A stretch of 16,204 bases of DNA, taken from assembly GCA_019136395.1 (NCBI GenBank), contig JAGVUH010000223.1, positions 1 through 16,204 of the forward strand, written 5' to 3'. A model generated the notes under the pieces. That model ran no database searches. It was not told the DNA's origin and saw nothing but the letters and a program-made list of their open reading frames with translations. Source of the stretch: Gammaproteobacteria bacterium (GTDB lineage Bacteria; Pseudomonadota; Gammaproteobacteria; Chromatiales; Chromatiaceae). Below, piece by piece: positions 7,210 to 16,125 of this stretch. The position numbers and the translations under genes were made by a program. Position 1 is the first letter of the stretch. Each line of letters begins with the position of its first letter.

Positions 7210-7536
7210 TCACGCCAGGCGGCCCGGCTCGATCGGGAAGCCGTGACGCGCCCAGGCGATGATACCGCCCCGCAGGTTAATGGCGTTGTCAAAACCCTGC
7301 TGGGCTAGATACAGACAGGCATGGTAGGAACGCGCCCCGCTGCGGCAATACAGCACCACCTCCTTGTCCCGCGGCAACTCGTGCATCCGCAGGGGCAAGA
7401 GATGCATGGGCAGGTGAAGGGCGTTGGGAATGGCGGCCTGGACGATCTCCGCCGGCGTGCGGATATCCACCAGGCAGATATCCTCTCCCGCCGCGATCCT
7501 CTCCTGAAGGCCGACGGAGTCGATCTCGTTGACCAC
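7210..7536 (-). CDS. rhd: Single-domain rhodanese-like sulfurtransferase
   Basis: A 108-residue rhodanese domain with no signal peptide, so cytoplasmic. The active-site loop is YCRSGARS with the catalytic Cys64. The CH2A-like strand LVDIRTPAEI (about 22-31) and the C-terminal GGIIAWARHGFPI are typical. Proteins of this type next to TusA and DsrE2 load sulfane sulfur (for example from glutathione persulfide) onto TusA; that role here is inferred from context. The start is GTG at 7536, with AGG about 9 nt upstream in GATAGGTTAATAACC; no other in-frame start fits. It is divergent from cysG, and the 106-bp gap contains an AT-rich patch (7541-7585) that probably holds promoters, though none is clear. 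Confidence 0.95.
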   Translation of the reverse strand: MVNEIDSVGLQERIAAGEDICLVDIRTPAEIVQAAIPNALHLPMHLLPLRMHELPRDKEVVLYCRSGARSYHACLYLAQQGFDNAINLRGGIIAWARHGFPIEPGRLA

Positions 7537-7642
7537 GGTTATTAACCTATCCTGTATCCAAGTATTTCAGTATATTAAGATGTTTTCACCCGCGGCGCAA
7601 CCGCCGCCCCCCTCCCGCGACCGCCAAGCCTGATCTAAGTCC

Positions 7643-9091
7643 ATGGACCTGCTACCAATCTTTCTCGACATTCGCCAACAACCCTGCCTGGTGGTCGGCG
7701 GCGGCGCGGTAGCCGCCCGCAAGGTCACCAACCTCCGTCGCGCTGGTGCCCGCGTCCATCTGGTGGCCCCCGAACTGGGTCCGGACCTCCAGGTCCGGGC
7801 GCTGGCGGGGGACATCATCCACCACCCGCGCCCCTTCCAGGACGCGGACCTCCAGGGGATGCGCCTGGTCATCGCCGCAACCCGGGACCGCGCCGTCAAC
7901 CGCCGTGTCGCCGAACTGGCCAAGGCGGCGGGGATTTCGGTCAACGTGGTCGATCAACCGGAGGAGTGCAGCTTTATCCTGCCCTCGGTCATAGACCGTT
8001 CCCCCGTGGTGGTGGCCGTCACCACCACCAAGGCCTCGCCGGTGCTGGCGCGCCTGCTGCGCACCCGCCTGGAGTCCCTGATCCCCGCCGGCTATGGGCG
8101 CCTGGCCGACCTCTGCGCCCGCTATCGCGACGCCGTCAAGGCCCGCTTCAGCGACGAGCACGACCGGCGCCGTTTCTGGGACCGGGTCCTGGTCGGGGGG
8201 GTGGCGGAGCGGGTCTTTTCCGGTCACCTGGAGGAGGCGGATGCCGCCATGGCCCGCGAACTGACTACCACCGAAACCGGAACCGGCCGGGGGGAGGTCT
8301 ACCTGGTGGGCGCCGGGCCCGGCGATCCAGACCTGGTCACCTTCCGCGCCCTGCGCCTGATGCAGCAGGCCGACGTGGTGGTCTACGACCGCCTGGTGGC
8401 CAAGCCGATCCTCGACCTGACGCGCCGGGATGCCCGGCGCATCTATGTCGGCAAGGAACGTGATCATCACGTCATGCGCCAGGAGGACATCAACCGCCTC
8501 CTGGCCGATCTGGCCAAGCAGGGCCAGCGGGTCCTACGGCTCAAGGGCGGTGATCCCTTCATCTTCGGTCGTGGCGGCGAGGAAATCGACACCCTGGCCA
8601 CCGAGGGCATCCCCTTCCAGGTCGTTCCGGGCATCACCGCCGCCTCCGGCTGCGCCAGTTACGCCGGCATCCCCCTCACCCACCGGGACTACGCCCAATC
8701 CGTCACCTTCGTCACCGGCCACCTCAAGGACGGCAGCATTGACCTGAACTGGCCGCAACTCGCCCAGCCCCACCAGACGGTCGTCTTCTACATGGGCCTG
8801 GTGGGCCTGGCGGTCATCGTCGACCAGTTACGCCGTCATGGGGTGCCAGCGGACATGCCCATCGCCCTGGTCCAGCAGGGCACCACCCACAATCAGCGGG
8901 TCTTCACCGGTACCCTCGCGACCATTCAGGACGTCATCGCCACGGACAAGCCCGAGCCACCGACCCTGATCATTGTCGGTGAGGTCGTGCGGCTGCGGGA
9001 AAAGCTCAACTGGTATCAGACCCCAGTCCACTCCGACCAGGAAGCCTTCGGCGTTAGCGGTCCAGCGGCCGCCAGTCCTGAAGCGGTCTGA
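7643..9091 (+). CDS. cysG: Siroheme synthase, trifunctional CysG
   Basis: A 482-residue fusion that makes siroheme from uroporphyrinogen III. The N-terminal half (about 1-205) is the precorrin-2 dehydrogenase/ferrochelatase, with NAD-binding VVGGGAVAARK, VVDQPEECSFILPS containing Asp104, and ASPVLAR with Ser132. The C-terminal half (about 217-460) is the SAM uroporphyrinogen-III methyltransferase, with GAGPGDPDLVTFRA, VYDRLV, RLKGGDPFIFGRGGEE and VPGITAASGCASYAGIPLTHRD. Length exceeds E. coli CysG by about 25 residues through a C-terminal tail. Siroheme serves assimilatory sulfite/nitrite reductases and, in sulfur oxidisers, DsrAB; the position beside rhd-tusA-dsrE2 suggests the latter. The ribosome-binding site before ATG 7643 is poor. 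The last 38 bp overlap the end of the convergent 151-residue gene. Confidence 0.97.
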   Translation: MDLLPIFLDIRQQPCLVVGGGAVAARKVTNLRRAGARVHLVAPELGPDLQVRALAGDIIHHPRPFQDADLQGMRLVIAATRDRAVNRRVAELAKAAGISVNVVDQPEECSFILPSVIDRSPVVVAVTTTKASPVLARLLRTRLESLIPAGYGRLADLCARYRDAVKARFSDEHDRRRFWDRVLVGGVAERVFSGHLEEADAAMARELTTTETGTGRGEVYLVGAGPGDPDLVTFRALRLMQQADVVVYDRLVAKPILDLTRRDARRIYVGKERDHHVMRQEDINRLLADLAKQGQRVLRLKGGDPFIFGRGGEEIDTLATEGIPFQVVPGITAASGCASYAGIPLTHRDYAQSVTFVTGHLKDGSIDLNWPQLAQPHQTVVFYMGLVGLAVIVDQLRRHGVPADMPIALVQQGTTHNQRVFTGTLATIQDVIATDKPEPPTLIIVGEVVRLREKLNWYQTPVHSDQEAFGVSGPAAASPEAV

Positions 9092-9509
9092 TCTCCAGGC
9101 CGCAGACTCGGCTCAGGGCCGGGAGGAGGCGAGTCTCGAGTATCGCCCGTTCCTGGCCCTGAAGGCGGTGAAAATAGACGTCGAGTTCCTCGACCAGGAA
9201 ATCCGGGGCCGCGGCGAAGGCATCGAGGGGGATCTCGATCAGCATCTCGAAATCGGGGCCGAGCAGGGTGCGGAACCTCTCCTGATCGAGCTGGCCCAGG
9301 AGGTCCCGGGTCCCCGCGGTCCGGTCCTGGATGAAGGTCAGGGTGAGATAGCCGCTACCATCCGGGCGCAGAAAGGCGGCGACCTTGACGATCCCCTCCC
9401 CCGCTTCTCCCCCGGGGCCGGCCACCCGGCTGAAACCGGCGAAGCCGATCATCCGCTCGTCGGCCTTGGTCGCCACCAGGCTGGCCATCAGGTCATAGAC
9501 TTCTTCCAC
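9054..9509 (-). CDS. Unknown 151-residue protein, convergent with and overlapping cysG
   Basis: I do not recognise this family. The start is GTG at 9509, supported by GAGGAG five bases upstream; the open frame runs further back to 9638, but that part has no ribosome-binding site and is unlike a domain. The protein has an N-terminal helix (EEVYDLMASLVATKADERM), then GFAGFSRV, a Gly-rich turn, and alternating strands (VKVAAFLRPD, YLTLTFIQDR). Helices follow (LLGQLDQERFRTLLG, AAAPDFLVEELDVYFHRL). It has one cysteine (Cys136), no signal peptide and no membrane segment. It shares its final 38 bp with the end of cysG on the other strand. It lies 174 bp downstream of the GH57 gene on the same strand. 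The strong ribosome-binding site and balanced composition make it a likely real gene. Confidence 0.75.
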   Translation of the reverse strand: MEEVYDLMASLVATKADERMIGFAGFSRVAGPGGEAGEGIVKVAAFLRPDGSGYLTLTFIQDRTAGTRDLLGQLDQERFRTLLGPDFEMLIEIPLDAFAAAPDFLVEELDVYFHRLQGQERAILETRLLPALSRVCGLEIRPLQDWRPLDR

Positions 9510-9683
9510 GACGACTCCTCGGTTAGGGTGTGGCGGTAGATGGACGAACGACCGCGGCAGCTTCCACCATCTTTGTAGCTGGATTGAATGGTTCGTTATG
9601 CAACGGATGGATGGAAGGATGGCCGCGGCATCTTTCACGGACGGGGGCGTGGAGCAGCCTGGCGTGGCGTCCTCCCATGACCG

Positions 9684-11420
9684 TCAGTTACGCTTCATGA
9701 CGCCGCCGTGCTCGGCGGCGCCGGAGCGGCTGGTGAAGGGGCGGGACAGATACTCGGGCGGGCGCTCCCCGAGCAGTTCGTAGAGCTGCCGCAGTTGCTG
9801 CCGGAAGAGGCGCTCGAAATCGACGACCGCCTCCGCCGGGTTGTCATCACCAAACCACCAGAACCAGTCGGAGCCCTCGCAGGTGGCGAGTTGCCGTTCC
9901 AGCCGCTCTCGTTCCGCCGGGGTCCAGTCGCGCCCGGCCAGGGCCCGGTCAAAGGCGGCCTTGGCCTCGCCCAGCATGTCCCAGGCACGGTTTTTATCGA
10001 CAGTGCCGATCCAGGTGGAGAGGGTGCCATAGACCCAACTGCCGGCCACCAGCCGTTCCAGGGAGGGCGGCGGGCTGGTCTGGGCGGCGAGCAGGGTGGA
10101 GAAGGTGGTCAATTGCAGGCGCGGGTGGCTGGCCAGACGCCGATAGAGTTCCGGCAGAAAGAAACTGGCGTTGTGGGGGTAATACTCCCAGGCATTCTCC
10201 CCGTCCATGATGATGGCCAGGGCGCGGTTGGGATGCCCCTGGGTGGCCGCGGCGACGCGCTCCAGGTGCTCGACCAGGTTGGCGACGGCGTCCTGGGCAT
10301 GCCAGTCGGCATAGGTAAAGCCGATGAGATCGGAGATACCATCGTCACGGAAAAAGCATTGAATGGCCCCGTCACGCAGCCGATAGGGGCTCGTCAGCCA
10401 GTGCTCGGGCAGGTGATCGCCATAGCGGGCGCGCAGGCTGTGATAGAGGACGCGCTGGCCGCTGGCGGCCCAGCGGATGCCTTCCTCTTCCAGCAGGCGC
10501 AGGGTGGGCTCGCTGAGGGCGCCCTCGGAGGGCCAGCAGCCGGCGGGGCGGCGGCCGAAGTGACGTTCGAAGGTGGCCAGGCCGCGGCGGAGGTGCCAGC
10601 GTGCCCGCTCCTCGCCGCCGGGGTAGGACGGCAATGCCGGGAGGGGGCTGTCGGGAAGGGTCTCCCGGGCCGAACCCAGATCCAGCAGCAGCGGCAGGAT
10701 GGGGTGGGCGTAGGGCGAAAAGGACAGCTCGACCCGCCCGGCGTCCGCCAGGCGGCGATAACGGGGTACCAGGGCCTGGAGCTGCTCACCGATCAGACCG
10801 ACCAGGGCCCGGCGGTCATCCAGGCTGAAGCCTCGGCCCTTGCGTTGCAGGGAGTCGATCCGCGGGTCGTTGTCGCGGATGTGCTCCCCGGTCCAGGCCA
10901 GGTGATACCAAACCAGGAGGTCGGCAAGAAACTGGTCGTTGACGTAGAGGTCCGCCTGGTGGTGGCGACCGAACCAGTCGGCCAGGTCGATGAGCTCCCG
11001 CAGGCAGGGAAAGCGATCGATGAGATGGGTCTTGTTGGCCTTGCGACAGGCGGCGATCAGTTCCCGGCGCCGGGGCAGGTCCAGGGGCAGCCCCGGGCCG
11101 GCGAGGGCGGCCAGCAAGGGGTCATGGATGCGCTGGCCGGTGGACAGCCAGGCCTGGATCTGCCGGGCGTAATCCTCGATCTGTTCCAGCAGCACCGGGG
11201 CGAAATTGACCACGGCGCGGGCCAGGGGCTGGGCCTCCAGGTGCGCGGCCATGTCCGAATAGTCCTTGAGGGCGTGGAGATAGACCCAGGGCAGGTGGTA
11301 CTCGCGCCCGTTGGGCCCCCGGTAGTCTGGCTGGTGCATGTGCCAGCACAGCACCACCGGCAGGCGCGCCGGGTCCAGGGCCGGGGCCAGGGCCAGGGCC
11401 AGGGAGGAATCAGCGGACAT
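9684..11420 (-). CDS. Glycoside hydrolase family 57 (alpha-glucan-acting) protein
   Basis: A 578-residue GH57 enzyme; the family includes amylases, 4-alpha-glucanotransferases, amylopullulanases and branching enzymes. The conserved regions appear in order: WHMHQPDYR (residues 26-34), [15 protein letters not shown] (231-245), [11 protein letters not shown] (294-304) with Glu299 as likely nucleophile, and [19 protein letters not shown] (355-373) with Asp359/Asp360 as likely acid/base. [12 protein letters not shown] (406-417) follows. There is no signal peptide, so it is cytoplasmic and probably acts on stored glycogen. The exact activity cannot be read from the sequence. Its ATG overlaps the end of glgC by 11 bp, implying translational coupling. 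The N-terminus ([11 protein letters not shown]) is low-complexity and encoded partly by a hexanucleotide repeat. Confidence 0.93.
   Translation of the reverse strand: MSADSSLALALAPALDPARLPVVLCWHMHQPDYRGPNGREYHLPWVYLHALKDYSDMAAHLEAQPLARAVVNFAPVLLEQIEDYARQIQAWLSTGQRIHDPLLAALAGPGLPLDLPRRRELIAACRKANKTHLIDRFPCLRELIDLADWFGRHHQADLYVNDQFLADLLVWYHLAWTGEHIRDNDPRIDSLQRKGRGFSLDDRRALVGLIGEQLQALVPRYRRLADAGRVELSFSPYAHPILPLLLDLGSARETLPDSPLPALPSYPGGEERARWHLRRGLATFERHFGRRPAGCWPSEGALSEPTLRLLEEEGIRWAASGQRVLYHSLRARYGDHLPEHWLTSPYRLRDGAIQCFFRDDGISDLIGFTYADWHAQDAVANLVEHLERVAAATQGHPNRALAIIMDGENAWEYYPHNASFFLPELYRRLASHPRLQLTTFSTLLAAQTSPPPSLERLVAGSWVYGTLSTWIGTVDKNRAWDMLGEAKAAFDRALAGRDWTPAERERLERQLATCEGSDWFWWFGDDNPAEAVVDFERLFRQQLRQLYELLGERPPEYLSRPFTSRSGAAEHGGVMKRN
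11385..11404. repeat. Hexanucleotide tandem repeat at the 5' end of the GH57 gene
   Basis: GGCCAG is repeated three times exactly (11385-11402) and continues with GG. On the coding strand it encodes alternating Leu-Ala near residues 6-12. Changes in copy number would stay in frame. Confidence 0.8.
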
Positions 11421-12681
11421 AACTGGGCTCCTGATGGAGCATCTCGGGGGTGACCAGGGTCACGCCGCCATCGGTGACATGGAAGCCCCGGGCGCGGTCC
11501 TGGCCCGAGTCATGGCCGATCACCAGCCCCTCGGGGAGGCGACAGCCGCGATCGATGACGGTGTAGCGCAACCGGCAATTGCGGCCCACGTCCACGTCCG
11601 GCAGGATCACCGAGTCCTGGACGTAGGCGTAGGAGTTGACGCGGACGTTGGAGAAGAGCAGGGAGTGGCGGACTACGGCGCCGGAGATGATGCAGCCCCC
11701 GGAGACCATGGAGTCCACCGCCATGCCACGGCGGTCCTCGTCGTCGAAGACGAACTTGGCGGGGGGCAGTTGTTCCTGATAGGTCCAGATGGGCCAGGAG
11801 GCGTCATAGAGATTGAGGGGCGGGGTCACGCCGATCAGCTCCAGATTGGCCTGCCAGAAGGCGTCGACGGTGCCCACGTCCCGCCAATAGGCCTGCTCGC
11901 CACTGCGGACATCGCGGAAGGGGTAGGCCAGGACCCGGTATTTCTCGATGACCCCCGGGATGATGTCCTTGCCGAAGTCGTGGCTGGAAGCGGGGCTGTC
12001 CGCATCGCGGATGAGCTGCTCATAGAGAAAGCCCCGGTTGAAGACATAGATCCCCATCGAGGCCAGGGCCACCCCGGGGCGACCCGGTATGGGGTCCGGC
12101 TGGTCCGGTTTTTCGACGAAGCGCCGCACCCGGCCATCCTCGTCCGCAGACATGACGCCAAATTCACGCGCCTTGCCGAGATCCACCTCCAGGCACCCCA
12201 CGGTCATGTCGGCGCCGGACTCGACGTGCTGGGCGATCATGGCCCCATAGTCCATCTTATAGATGTGATCGCCCGCTAGGATGAGGATGTAGTCCGGGTT
12301 ATGGGCGCGGATGATGTCCAGGTTCTGGAAGACGGCGTCGGCGGTACCGGCATACCAGGAGGTCTCGGTGATCCGCTGCTGAGCCGGCCAGAGCTCCACG
12401 AACTCGCCGAATTCGCCCCGCAGGAAACCCCACCCCTTCTGGATGTGAAGGATGAGGGAGTGGGACTTGTACTGGGTGAGGACGCCGATGCGGCGAATCC
12501 CGGAGTTGATGCAGTTGGACAGGGGGAAATCGACGATCCGGAATTTGCCGCCAAAGGGCACGGCGGGCTTGGAGCGCCACTTGGTCAGGTCATGGAGACG
12601 GGAGCCCCGGCCACCGGCCAGGATCAGGGCCAGGGTGTTGCGGGTAAGGCGACTGACGAAACGTAGGCTTGCATCCGGCAT
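11410..12681 (-). CDS. glgC: Glucose-1-phosphate adenylyltransferase (ADP-glucose pyrophosphorylase)
   Basis: A 423-residue enzyme that makes ADP-glucose from ATP and glucose-1-phosphate, the committed step of bacterial glycogen synthesis. The nucleotidyltransferase domain begins [17 protein letters not shown] (about 17-33) with [20 protein letters not shown]. It continues with [12 protein letters not shown] (109-120), [12 protein letters not shown] with metal-binding Asp138, FVEKP (glucose-1-P region, 188-192), ASMGIYVF, and [18 protein letters not shown]. The C-terminal part is the left-handed beta-helix ([26 protein letters not shown]) that carries allosteric sites in this family. Length fits bacterial GlgC (about 420-430). 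AAGGGG lies 6 nt before the ATG. It is first in a two-gene unit with the GH57 gene and divergent from glgB. Confidence 0.97.
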   Translation of the reverse strand: MPDASLRFVSRLTRNTLALILAGGRGSRLHDLTKWRSKPAVPFGGKFRIVDFPLSNCINSGIRRIGVLTQYKSHSLILHIQKGWGFLRGEFGEFVELWPAQQRITETSWYAGTADAVFQNLDIIRAHNPDYILILAGDHIYKMDYGAMIAQHVESGADMTVGCLEVDLGKAREFGVMSADEDGRVRRFVEKPDQPDPIPGRPGVALASMGIYVFNRGFLYEQLIRDADSPASSHDFGKDIIPGVIEKYRVLAYPFRDVRSGEQAYWRDVGTVDAFWQANLELIGVTPPLNLYDASWPIWTYQEQLPPAKFVFDDEDRRGMAVDSMVSGGCIISGAVVRHSLLFSNVRVNSYAYVQDSVILPDVDVGRNCRLRYTVIDRGCRLPEGLVIGHDSGQDRARGFHVTDGGVTLVTPEMLHQEPSYVR

Positions 12682-13010
12682 GGGATACCCCTTTGACGAT
12701 GGTTTTCCTGGTTCGGGTAAGATCAGGTCAGGTCAATTCGCGTGATCAAGTACGCGGATCCGGTTCGGCATTCCCGCTCCTCCCTGGCCCAAGCGTGACC
12801 GAGATGCCGCCGCTGGAACCTCAGGGTACGTCGCGACCAGGCAGGCCGAAAGGCGACGGCGTAACAGCCCCCATCCTCACGCCCGCCATTGCGCGGATGG
12901 TCTCGCTGTTGGCTATTGGAGGCTGGCGGCTGACAAACCCTGATAGGGCCTTATGGTACCATTTTCCCCCGTTGCGCCACCGCACCCCGCCGTACAGGAG
13001 AGAGGCTGTC
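12682..13010. promoter_or_regulatory. 329-bp divergent region between glgC and glgB
   Basis: No gene is credible here: the frame open from 12669 into glgB is Pro/Arg-rich with no ribosome-binding site. The glgB promoter candidate lies at its right end (12930-12957). On the left, AAGGGG serves glgC. TGATCA-like and tandem CAGGT motifs (12721-12750) are present, but no convincing -10/-35 pair for glgC was found. Confidence 0.5.
12930..12957 (+). promoter_or_regulatory. Candidate glgB promoter
   Basis: CTGACA (12930-12935, 5 of 6 to consensus), a 16-bp spacer and TATGGT (12952-12957, 4 of 6). The ATG at 13011 is 53 bp downstream. Confidence 0.4.
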
Positions 13011-15263
13011 ATGACCACCGGATCCACCCCCGCCCCCCAACTCCCCGAGCCACTCCTGCGCATCATCGAAGCCCGCCACCACGACCCCTTCGACGTCCTG
13101 GGGCGGCATATCGACAACGGCCTGTGCAGCCTGCGGCTCTTCCTGCCAAAGGCCGAGCGGGTCCGGGTGGCCGGCACCTCGCTCGAGGTACCCCGCATCG
13201 CGGGCACGGACCTCTTCGTCTGGGAGGGCGACCCCGCCCTGGTGCCGCCGGGCTACCAGATCGACTGGACCGATGCCCAAGGCCAGATTCACCGGCTGAT
13301 CGATCCCTACGCCTTCCCCCCCCAGCTCGCGGACTTCGACCTGCACCTCTTCGGCGAGGGCCGGCACTGGCACGCCTACCGCTTCCTCGGCGCCCACCCC
13401 CGCACCGTCACCGGGTTCCCGGGCATGCACTTCGCCGTCTGGGCCCCCAACGCCCAGCGGGTCAGCGTGGTCGGTGACTTCAACGCCTGGGATGGCCGGG
13501 TCCACCCCATGCGCGCCCGCGGCGGGTCCGGGGTCTGGGAGCTGTTCCTCCCCGGGATCGGCCCGGGGGAACTCTACAAATTCGAGGTCCGTGATCAGTA
13601 CGGCCACGCCCACGTCAAGATCGACCCCTACGCCTTCGCCTTCCAGGTCCGTCCGGAGAATGCCTGCATCACCCAGCCCGAGCCCGATTACGTCTGGGGT
13701 GACACCGACTGGCTGGCGGCCCGCGCCCAGGCCGACTGGAACCACCAGCCCCTGTCGGTCTATGAGGTCCACCTGGGTTCCTGGCAGCGCAGCGCCGACG
13801 GTGAGTTCCTCGGCTATCGGGAGATCGCCCGCCGCCTGGCGACCTACGTCAAGGATGCGGGCTTCACCCATATCGAACTGCTGCCCATCACCGAGCACCC
13901 CCTGGACGCCTCCTGGGGCTACCAGACCACGGGCTACTTTGCCCCCACCAGCCGTTTCGGCTCTCCGGACGACTTCCGCTGGTTCGTCGACCATCTGCAC
14001 CAGCATGGGATCGGCGTCCTCCTCGACTGGGTGCCGGCCCACTTCCCCCGCGACACCTTCGCCCTGGCCCGCTATGACGGCTCGGCCCTCTACGAGCACG
14101 AGGACCCGCGGCTGGGGGAGCACAAGGACTGGGGGACCCTGATCTTCAACTTCGGACGGCACGAGGTGAAGAACTTCCTGCTCTCCAGCGCGCTCTTCTG
14201 GCTGGAGGAGTTCCACCTGGACGGCCTGCGCGTCGACGCCGTCGCCTCCATGCTCTATCTGGATTATTCCCGCAACGCCGGCGAATGGCTGCCCAACAAG
14301 TACGGCGGCAACGAGAACCTGGAGGCGGTGGACTTCCTGCGGCAGCTCAACGAGGTCACCCACGGCCAGCACCCCGGCACCCTGATGATCGCCGAGGAAT
14401 CCACCGCCTGGCCGGCGGTGTCACGGCCGACCTTCGCCGGGGGCCTGGGCTTCAGCATGAAATGGAACATGGGCTGGATGCACGACACCCTGGCCTACTT
14501 CTCCAAGGACCCGATCTATCGGCATTACCACCACGACATGCTGACCTTCGGGCTGCTCTATGCCTTCACCGAGAACTTCGTCCTGCCCTTCTCCCACGAC
14601 GAAGTGGTCCACGGCAAGAAGTCCATCCTCGACCGCATGCCCGGGGACGGCTGGCGCAAGTTCGCCGGACTGCGCCTGCTCTACACCTTCATGTTCAGCT
14701 ACCCGGGCAAGAAGCTGCTGTTTCAGGGCTGCGAGTTTGGCCAGGGGCGGGAGTGGGACTTCGCCGCCGAACTGGACTGGTACCTGCTGGAGCGGGAGCC
14801 CCACCAGGGGGTCCAGCGGCTGGTGGCGGACCTCAACCGCCTCTACCGCACCCAGCGCGCACTCTATGATCTGGACTTCCAGGACAGCGGCTTCGAGTGG
14901 ATCGACTGCCACGACGCCTCCCAGTCCGTGCTCAGTTACCTGCGCAAGGATCGGGAGGGCCAGGCGAACGTGGCGGCCGTCTTCAACTTCACCCCGGTGC
15001 CGCGGGCCGGCTACCGCCTGGGGGTACCCGCGCCCGGTTACTACCGCGAGGCGCTGAATTCCGACGCCGAGATCTACGGCGGCAGTTCCTTTGGCGAGCG
15101 CAAGGGGGGGGCTTCCGAGGCCATCGAGTGGATGGGGCGGCCCCATTCCCTCCTCCTCGACCTGCCCCCACTGGCCGGGGTCATCCTCGTCCAGGACCCT
15201 TATCCGGAGGCCCTGGAACCGCCGACGGCGGGTGACGAGGCCCTGGACGCCGACGCCCAATAG
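13011..15263 (+). CDS. glgB: 1,4-alpha-glucan branching enzyme
   Basis: A 750-residue GH13 branching enzyme that introduces alpha-1,6 branches into glycogen. Domains in order: N1 (about 14-108, DPFDVLGRH), CBM48/N2 (about 123-215, [22 protein letters not shown]), the GH13 barrel (about 240-600), and the C-terminal beta domain. Catalytic residues by family alignment are Asp409 ([18 protein letters not shown]), Glu462 ([15 protein letters not shown]) and Asp530 ([14 protein letters not shown]). ELLPITEHP and [17 protein letters not shown] are typical of GlgB. The ATG at 13011 is chosen because GGAGAGAGG lies just upstream and the protein then has normal family length; the open frame extends back to 12669 but that extension is not domain-like. 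It is divergent from glgC-GH57. Confidence 0.97.
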   Translation: MTTGSTPAPQLPEPLLRIIEARHHDPFDVLGRHIDNGLCSLRLFLPKAERVRVAGTSLEVPRIAGTDLFVWEGDPALVPPGYQIDWTDAQGQIHRLIDPYAFPPQLADFDLHLFGEGRHWHAYRFLGAHPRTVTGFPGMHFAVWAPNAQRVSVVGDFNAWDGRVHPMRARGGSGVWELFLPGIGPGELYKFEVRDQYGHAHVKIDPYAFAFQVRPENACITQPEPDYVWGDTDWLAARAQADWNHQPLSVYEVHLGSWQRSADGEFLGYREIARRLATYVKDAGFTHIELLPITEHPLDASWGYQTTGYFAPTSRFGSPDDFRWFVDHLHQHGIGVLLDWVPAHFPRDTFALARYDGSALYEHEDPRLGEHKDWGTLIFNFGRHEVKNFLLSSALFWLEEFHLDGLRVDAVASMLYLDYSRNAGEWLPNKYGGNENLEAVDFLRQLNEVTHGQHPGTLMIAEESTAWPAVSRPTFAGGLGFSMKWNMGWMHDTLAYFSKDPIYRHYHHDMLTFGLLYAFTENFVLPFSHDEVVHGKKSILDRMPGDGWRKFAGLRLLYTFMFSYPGKKLLFQGCEFGQGREWDFAAELDWYLLEREPHQGVQRLVADLNRLYRTQRALYDLDFQDSGFEWIDCHDASQSVLSYLRKDREGQANVAAVFNFTPVPRAGYRLGVPAPGYYREALNSDAEIYGGSSFGERKGGASEAIEWMGRPHSLLLDLPPLAGVILVQDPYPEALEPPTAGDEALDADAQ

Positions 15264-15280
15264 GAGAGGTTCCCTTTCCT

Positions 15281-15355
15281 GGTTCCCGATTCGCGCCTTG
15301 TTGGGCTTTCACCATCTGGGAATCAGCCCTTGGGGGGCTTCGCGATCCGGAAACC
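15281..15355. repeat. Imperfect inverted repeat downstream of glgB
   Basis: GGTTCCCGATTCGCG (15281-15295) resembles the reverse complement of CGCGATCCGGAAACC (15341-15355), with about four mismatches. A shorter GGGCT (15303) / AGCCC (15325) pair lies inside. No T-run follows, and its role is unknown. Confidence 0.4.
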
Positions 15356-15387
15356 AACTGATGGATGCTCTCTGAGAGGACCCTCGC

Positions 15388-15415
15388 CCGCCACCCCGAG
15401 CGGAAGGGGTGGCGG
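15388..15415. repeat. Strong 10-bp hairpin downstream of glgB
   Basis: CCGCCACCCC (15388-15397) and GGGGTGGCGG (15406-15415) are a perfect inverted repeat around an 8-nt loop, 125 bp after the glgB stop. There is no T-run, so it is more likely a REP-type intergenic repeat or an mRNA 3'-end stabiliser than an intrinsic terminator. Confidence 0.65.
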
Positions 15416-15497
15416 CACGATCAGGGTAAATGGCGCGTTAATCGTTCACTGCCCCCAGCCGCCTGGGCTGGCATAGTAAGCGCAACCCGCTGATTAC

Positions 15498-15540
15498 CTT
15501 ACCCCTCCCCCCGGTTGGGGAGGGATGGGGTGAGGGGGTC
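15498..15540. repeat. REP-like C-rich/G-rich palindrome
   Basis: CCCTCCCC (15503-15510) pairs with GGGGAGGG (15517-15524) around CCGGTT, and the stem is flanked by TTACC and ATGGGGTGAGGGGG. Read on the minus strand it has the form CCCTCACCCCATCCCTCCCC, which resembles widespread intergenic REP-type repeats in proteobacteria. It lies between the convergent glgB and hemerythrin-like genes. Copies elsewhere in the genome would confirm it. Confidence 0.6.
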
Positions 15541-15576
15541 GGAACGGTTACAGCCACGCGCGCCGCGCGCCCCGCC

Positions 15577-16125
15577 TCAGCCGCGGACCTGGGATGTTAG
15601 ATGCTGGACGAGGGTGCGGATGCGCTGCAGATCCGTCTCGCTCAGGCGCGGGTCGATGGTCCGCGCCACCTCTTCCTTGATCGCCGCCCAATCCGCCTCC
15701 TTCAGCACCTGGCGCGCCAGGGGAAAGGCCTCGGTCTCCTCCAGATTGAGGTGATGGCGCAGGGTGGTGACCATCTCCCGACCATAGGCCTCGACCTGAT
15801 CGCGGCGCTGGACCTCGCCATTGACCACGCCCTCCACGGCCTGGCGGAAATTGCGGGTCATCTCATTGAGGGCCTCGTGCTGGCGGGTCAGGACATCGAG
15901 GTAAGGCTGATTTTGACCCGCCAGGCGGAGGTGCTCGCGGATCACCTCCTCGACCGGGTGATGGATCTGATCGGAATACTCCTCCATGTACTGCAGGAGT
16001 TCACTGAGGATTTCATAATCCGGCTCCTGGCCGCGATGGAACATGGCGAGAATGTCGTCCAAAAGATCCAGCAACTTGCTGATTTGCTTGTGCTCCTGAT
16101 GGAGGCGATCAAGAATTTGCGTCAT
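15577..16125 (-). CDS. Hemerythrin-like (HHE domain) protein
   Basis: A 182-residue cytoplasmic four-helix-bundle protein that should bind a di-iron centre. The helices carry the expected ligand pattern: His12 (LHQEHKQIS), His55/His56 with Glu59/Glu60 (DQIHHPVEEVIREHL), His83 (RQHEALNEM), and His124/His125 with Glu129/Glu130 (LRHHLNLEETEAFPLA). Bacterial HHE proteins have been tied to oxygen, NO or iron handling; the role here is unknown. The ATG at 16125 has GAGG about 10 nt upstream; an overlapping out-of-frame ATG lies between them. It is convergent with glgB across the repeat-rich gap. A GC-rich self-complementary stretch (15557-15570) follows its stop codon, but there is no T-run. Confidence 0.92.
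   Translation of the reverse strand: MTQILDRLHQEHKQISKLLDLLDDILAMFHRGQEPDYEILSELLQYMEEYSDQIHHPVEEVIREHLRLAGQNQPYLDVLTRQHEALNEMTRNFRQAVEGVVNGEVQRRDQVEAYGREMVTTLRHHLNLEETEAFPLARQVLKEADWAAIKEEVARTIDPRLSETDLQRIRTLVQHLTSQVRG

Noticed and set aside
9510..9638. Longer start for the 151-residue gene (43 extra residues)
   Set aside because: No ribosome-binding site at 9638, whereas GAGGAG sits just before GTG 9509; the added residues look non-coding.
9708..11453. Plus-strand open frame of 581 residues across the GH57 gene
   Set aside because: It is a shadow of GH57: low-complexity Gly/Gln/Ala content, no motif, and it runs out of the gene into glgC.
12669..13010. Extension of glgB by 114 residues at the N-terminus
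   Set aside because: There is no ribosome-binding site and the composition is not domain-like; ATG 13011 has GGAGAGAGG upstream and gives the usual family length.
12951..14372. Long minus-strand open frame (473 residues) inside glgB
   Set aside because: It is antisense to a clear GlgB, rich in Val/Gly/Glu as expected from shadow frames in GC-rich DNA, and has no domain.
15388..15540. CRISPR array
   Set aside because: The stems are palindromic but differ from one another; there is no regular repeat-spacer pattern here or elsewhere in the window.
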